The notes under the pieces were generated by a model. It was not told where the DNA came from. It saw nothing but the letters and a program-made list of their open reading frames with translations, and did not search any database. From Xestospongia muta (lineage: Eukaryota; Porifera; Demospongiae; Haplosclerida; Petrosiidae), in contig OY848918.1 in assembly GCA_963693285.1 (NCBI GenBank), positions 6,887,876 to 6,951,875 on the forward strand: a DNA stretch of 64,000 nucleotides, read 5' to 3'. Both the position numbers and the translations under genes were made by a program. Positions 59,886 through 64,000 of the stretch are shown one piece after another (within the stretch, counting starts at the first letter, position 1; the number at the start of each line of letters is the position of its first letter).

Positions 59886-60625
59886 CTGTCTTCACATTCC
59901 ATTGCTGATATTAGACATTATTCTATTATTAATAGTATTATATCTAGCTAGGTGATATTGCAAAGTAGTTAATAATTATATAGTTACAATAAGAAATGCT
60001 GCCAGAGTATTAAATTGTTTAGATACTGATGTGTGTACTAGCTTTTGATATAATTTCTTGTTATTCAGAAGTCTATCACCTGCTATGAAAACTTAACCTT
60101 TGATGTTGCTTCTTATACTAGTATCTTAAGGTTACAAATTATTCATATTGCTTTTGAAGCTGAAGTAACTGTGAGCGTATACACACAGTGATTGAGTAGT
60201 AAACAAGACTGGTAATTTTCGTCTGTCTCTCTATTAAAATAAAGCATGAAAGATAACTAAATATGTACATAATTTTGGGATCATAATTTAGAGGGGATAG
60301 ATTACTTTAAAATTAATTCTGAGTATGTTATGTAATTTCCTTAGATTAAATTGCCACTGCCACTGACTTTTGCAACTGAATTAGGAATGTAATGAATACA
60401 ACAGCTTATAGTTTTGTATTAATAGTTTGTTATATTAATTCACGTACTCAATGAATAATAATCTTAATGCAGTAATGATGTAGAACCTGCTGACAATGAT
60501 TAACTATGTAGTTTGTAGTCTGGCCACTCGCTACAGACTCATCTTAATTACTTATGACTAGTGATGACGTATGTATTGCACGGGACTAATTATTGTTTGT
60601 TTATGATGATGAATCTATAAATTAC

Positions 60626-60770
60626 ACTTCTCTCTTTCTTTCCACTTATTATCAGACAAGTACAATAGCATGGTATTCATTAATCATTATAGATCATGTA
60701 TAAAAATGTGGACACCTGCAGTGACTATTATTGTACTAGTCTGATAATAAGTGGAAAGAAAGAGAGAAGT
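60626..60770. mobile_element. 145-bp MITE/foldback element
   Basis: Two 42-bp inverted arms (60626-60667 and 60729-60770, starting ACTTCTCTCTTTC) differ at a single base and enclose about 60 bp. Core and right arm resemble the end of the dispersed repeat at 32380-32500 (AGTCACTGCAGGTGTCCA and TAGTCTGATAACAAG). No coding capacity; no clear target-site duplication seen. Confidence 0.85.
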
Positions 60771-61370
60771 GCAGAGAGAGCAAATGATGTTACACAATCA
60801 AGAATTAAGTAACTCTCAAGTTTGAATACTAACATTTATTCCACTTTAGATTGATGAACATGTTAGCAAATATTTAAACATGCTTTCTAAAGCATAATAG
60901 ACATATTAAGTCTATTTAATCAGTTAAAACAGTCTATAGTAGTATTTGCTGTCTAAAAATCATCATGTACATCTAGACAAATGAAGACAGTGTCTATTTA
61001 GTGATATGCACAAAAGAGATTTTTTCAGTCTCTTTGGTTTTTGCAATCCCAACTACCTGATAACATTGTGTATAAAATGCATCTTCATCAAATTGAAGTA
61101 ATGTTATATTGTGTGTGTTTCAACCATTGGCATATGATCATCAAATATCTTAAGAGTTATGCTAATTTTCTTTCTTATCTATTAAAAGGCACTTTTAAAC
61201 CATGGAAACAAATTTATATAGTTAAAAAAATGAATCACGAAATCATCCAGTGTTCCATTTGGTCTGTTTATTATTAATTGGAATTTGAGTTTCAATGTCA
61301 AGATATTAGAGACTAACATTTATGCCACCTATATGTTAATAATTCACTATGAATAAACTCATCTTTGGAT
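60771..61370. other. Spacer before the duplicated ankyrin flank
   Basis: AT-rich, no feature recognised; 61041-61277 holds only a chance open frame. Confidence 0.4.
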
Positions 61371-62187
61371 AACATTGGGTGGAGCTCAAAATAAACTATG
61401 GTGTACTTTTATGTTCTCTTAGCTGAACACTATCAAGAAGAGGTCAAAGGAATCTCGATAAAATGTGTGAATATAATATTGGTTCTCTTAATTAATTGAC
61501 ATTATAACTCAAATAAACCATCTCCTACATTCATGTACTTCCTGATATAAATTGCAAGATGTAGCCTTTATACATTGAATGGAGTAAACATACTTTGACA
61601 ATATTGTTTTTAGGATTAATAAAAACCTAACAATACCATTGTATTCATATATTTTTACAAGAGATCTTTAATTGAAAACTCATATGGCCTGAGTGTTTCC
61701 CACGTCAATGCTTACCTTATGAACTCTACTAACAGCACCAAGCAACCTGAATCTGTAATGATTAAGTTATTTCATGAGTAAACAGTAATATTTACTATTT
61801 ATGTACTAGCATGTTTGATAGTCATTAGTGAAGTGTCACTGGAAGTAAATGCTACAGTACTCCTTTTCGAGTATGCTGTGATCAGATTATCATTATGTAG
61901 TTACCTTATAAACATCTTCAAATGAACATCTATATTTGGTCAATCATTAGTGTTCAAGAAGTATAAAGAATATAAAAATACTAATATTCAATGTGCAAAG
62001 ATACTTTTCTTGTTCAGGTTTTAGCTCTTACATAGTCTTGTTGTAATGGTAAGAAGTGTTGCTTGTTACTTTTGAAATTGCTATCAAATAGGTTAAATAG
62101 AGTCATTCTATCAGTCATTTTAAATTTACCATTGGCTGAGTAATTACATGGTATATAATGGCAACGATTCATTAATGTTTTTGTAAC
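61371..62187. repeat. Downstream flank of the ankyrin gene, duplicated at 34406-35240
   Basis: Presumed 3' untranslated and intergenic sequence, nearly identical to the copy at 34406. This is the likely source, as it is contiguous with the complete 3' end of the gene. Confidence 0.75.
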
Positions 62188-64000
62188 TTATATTAATTCT
62201 TTAAATGCTGGCTTAAAGACGTATGGGCTAAACTTAGACTTAGTAGTATAGCTTGAGTCATCAGTAGATGTTGGATCTGCACTTGGGGGAAATTCACTTG
62301 TTGTCAAAGAAGATTGTAAAAATGACTGCTGAAATTCTGTAATTCTTCGTAATTGTGATGCTGTATGAGCTCCATATTTGATGAGTAGTTCACCAATAAT
62401 TTCTTGCTTTGAATTCTTGGCAGATACACTATTGGCTACATCCAATGGAGTTTCAAAAGTATCAGACATTATGTTAGGGCTGGCACCATGCCTTAATAGT
62501 TTTTCTACTATTGTCAAAGATTTACCTGCTACAGCAAAGAACAAAGGAGTGAACCCAAAATGGCTTTGTTTGTGTACATCAGCTCCAGCTTGCATGAGAG
62601 CATCCACAATATTAACATGTCCACATGATGAAGCCACCATTAGTGGGGTGAGTCCAAGTAGGAGTGAAGAGTCTGGATTACCTAATGTTTTCACTAAAAC
62701 AGTATCAATATCTCCCTTAACACATGAGTCAAGTAGCTCTTTCTGGTCATTAGTGAGGTATGGGAGTTTCTTTAAAAGGAATTTAATATGAATAGGATAG
62801 CCATTGAAACATGACAGGACTATTGCCTTTTCAATGTCATGATTACTGGGCTTAGATTTATTGAAAAGCAAGCTAACAAGATCTTTGTTATCGGTAGCAA
62901 GTGCTAGCAAAAATGCTGTTGATCCATCCAACGTTAGTAAATGCGGATTTGCTTGTGATTGTAGTAAATATTCAACTACTTCAAAATGTCCATTCATACT
63001 AGCTAACATTAAGGCAGTACATCCGCTTTCATCTTGAATATCAATAATGTTAGCATGCTCTTTAAGTAGAAGTTTAACAATCTCAGTATGACCGTGATAA
63101 CTAGCTAACATTAGTACATATCCTCCATTTTTTTTGTCAATATTTATATCTGCTTTCTTTTTGAGTAGTAGTTCAACAACCTGGGTTTGACCCTTCTGAA
63201 TAGCTAGTACTAAAGCAGTACAAATCTTTCCATATTTTGCCTGTGCCTGAACATTGACATCTGCACACTCTTTAAGTAGAAGGTCAACAATGTCTATATG
63301 ACCATTAGAACTAGCTAGCATTAGGGCAGTTACTCCATTTTTTCTCTGGCTATTTATGTTTACTTTCTTTTTGAGGAGTAGTTCAACAACCTGGGTATGA
63401 CCATTCTTACTAGCTAGCATTAGAGCAGTGCTTCCATCTTCCATCTTCATGTTAACATCTGCACACTCATTTAATAGTAGTTCAACAACCTGTGTATGAC
63501 CACTAAAACTAGCTAGCATTAGAGCGGTGCCTCCATCTTTCATCTGCATGTTAACATCTGCACACTCTTTTAATAGAAATTCAACAGTCTCAGTATGACC
63601 ATTAAGACTAGCTAGCATTAGAGCAGTCACTCCATATCTATCCTGAATATTTATGTTTGTAGGTGTGTTGTAATTCTTTTCAAGTAATAGTTTAACAATT
63701 TGAACATAACCATTGCGACTAGCTATCATTAGAGCAGTCAACCCAGCATTGTTTCTTTGAATAATGGCATCTGGACATTCTTTTAGTATTAATTCAACAA
63801 CTTTGCTATGACCACTAGAACTGGCTACCATAAGGGCAGTTACTCCGTGTTCTCCATGTATATTAATATCTGCATTCTTTTGGAGTAATAGCTCAATAAC
63901 TTGAGTATAACCACCATGACTAGCTAACATTAAGGCAGTCCATTCATCTTTTTTCCTTTGAATATTGACATTTGTATTCTGTTTAAGTAAAAGCTCAACA
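62188..64000 (-). CDS. Ankyrin-repeat protein, 5' part beyond the window
   Basis: One frame without stops runs from the right edge (reading VELLLKQNTNVNIQ) to the stop at 62188-62190, at least 603 residues; the true start lies outside. Around 14 ankyrin repeats of 33-35 residues with the TALMLASxxGHxxVVELLL consensus: about ten regular repeats, one or two degenerate ones (TAFLLALATDNKDLVSLLF), a linker, then three more (TPLMVASSCGHVNIV, TPLFFAVAG, TPLDVANS). The last roughly 60 residues are Ser/Thr-rich and repeat-free. No intron in this stretch, unlike the receptors. Ankyrin repeats are protein-binding scaffolds; the partner is unknown. No death, kinase or other domain is visible here. Confidence 0.9.
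   Translation of the reverse strand, partial: VELLLKQNTNVNIQRKKDEWTALMLASHGGYTQVIELLLQKNADINIHGEHGVTALMVASSSGHSKVVELILKECPDAIIQRNNAGLTALMIASRNGYVQIVKLLLEKNYNTPTNINIQDRYGVTALMLASLNGHTETVEFLLKECADVNMQMKDGGTALMLASFSGHTQVVELLLNECADVNMKMEDGSTALMLASKNGHTQVVELLLKKKVNINSQRKNGVTALMLASSNGHIDIVDLLLKECADVNVQAQAKYGKICTALVLAIQKGQTQVVELLLKKKADINIDKKNGGYVLMLASYHGHTEIVKLLLKEHANIIDIQDESGCTALMLASMNGHFEVVEYLLQSQANPHLLTLDGSTAFLLALATDNKDLVSLLFNKSKPSNHDIEKAIVLSCFNGYPIHIKFLLKKLPYLTNDQKELLDSCVKGDIDTVLVKTLGNPDSSLLLGLTPLMVASSCGHVNIVDALMQAGADVHKQSHFGFTPLFFAVAGKSLTIVEKLLRHGASPNIMSDTFETPLDVANSVSAKNSKQEIIGELLIKYGAHTASQLRRITEFQQSFLQSSLTTSEFPPSADPTSTDDSSYTTKSKFSPYVFKPAFKELI

Noticed and set aside
62378..62791. Plus-strand frame inside the ankyrin gene
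   Set aside because: Antisense shadow of a clear ankyrin-repeat frame.

Overview
This window looks like invertebrate animal nuclear DNA. It is strongly AT-rich, and its genes are built from small exons joined by GT-AG introns, many only about 40-60 bp long. A demosponge is my best guess, because of the compact introns, the crowded families of Ig/fibronectin-III (FN3) receptors and the mix of decayed transposons. That is inference; no marker gene fixes the taxon.

Most of the window is a birth-and-death cluster of single-pass membrane receptors. I joined exons by hand using GT-AG signals, reading-frame phase and paralog comparison. Six models reach a stop with no internal stop: B (4512-6610, minus, 424 aa), C (9366-11824, plus, 551 aa), E (14540-16461, minus, 540 aa), G (22418-29431, minus, 615 aa), F (29757-31222, plus, 426 aa) and C3 (39690-42469, plus, 597 aa). 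Gene A (13-1801, minus) runs off the left edge. The shared plan is signal peptide, one Ig-like domain, two or three FN3 domains, a stalk, one transmembrane helix and a short tail. Nearly every boundary is phase 1, so exons can be swapped, lost or duplicated without changing frame. Tails of B, C, C3, E and the broken J carry paired tyrosine motifs; those of E match the ITIM consensus twice.

Around the intact genes lie broken relatives: D1, C2, D2, J, K, orphan Ig exons and orphan tail exons, all in repeated flanking blocks. Region by region: 1-7.1 kb, tandem genes A and B; 7.4-9.0 kb, an unknown coding fragment and a Ty3/Gypsy remnant with an LTR; 9.0-13 kb, C plus pseudogene D1, then two large palindromes; 14.5-16.5 kb, E; 16.6-23.3 kb, a tandem segmental duplication holding a hAT relic and a decayed copy of the last exons of G; 22.4-31.2 kb, divergent G and F; 31-38.3 kb, duplicated flanks, an ankyrin-gene tail copy, C2 and D2; 38.6-42.5 kb, C3; 43.4-46.9 kb, a decayed ISL2EU/Harbinger-like DNA transposon; 47.2-54.4 kb, gene I; 56.5-59.9 kb, J and K; 60.6-62.2 kb, a MITE and duplicated sequence; 62.2-64 kb, an ankyrin-repeat gene open at the right edge.

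The most unusual structure is in gene I. After its transmembrane exon, the cytoplasmic tail is encoded by a tandem array (about 49.4-51.6 kb) of twelve 182-bp units. Each unit holds two predicted in-frame micro-exons of 42 and 24 nt, and the units show a three-unit (546-bp) higher-order pattern. The upstream FN3 exons of gene I carry three frameshifts, so its status is uncertain.
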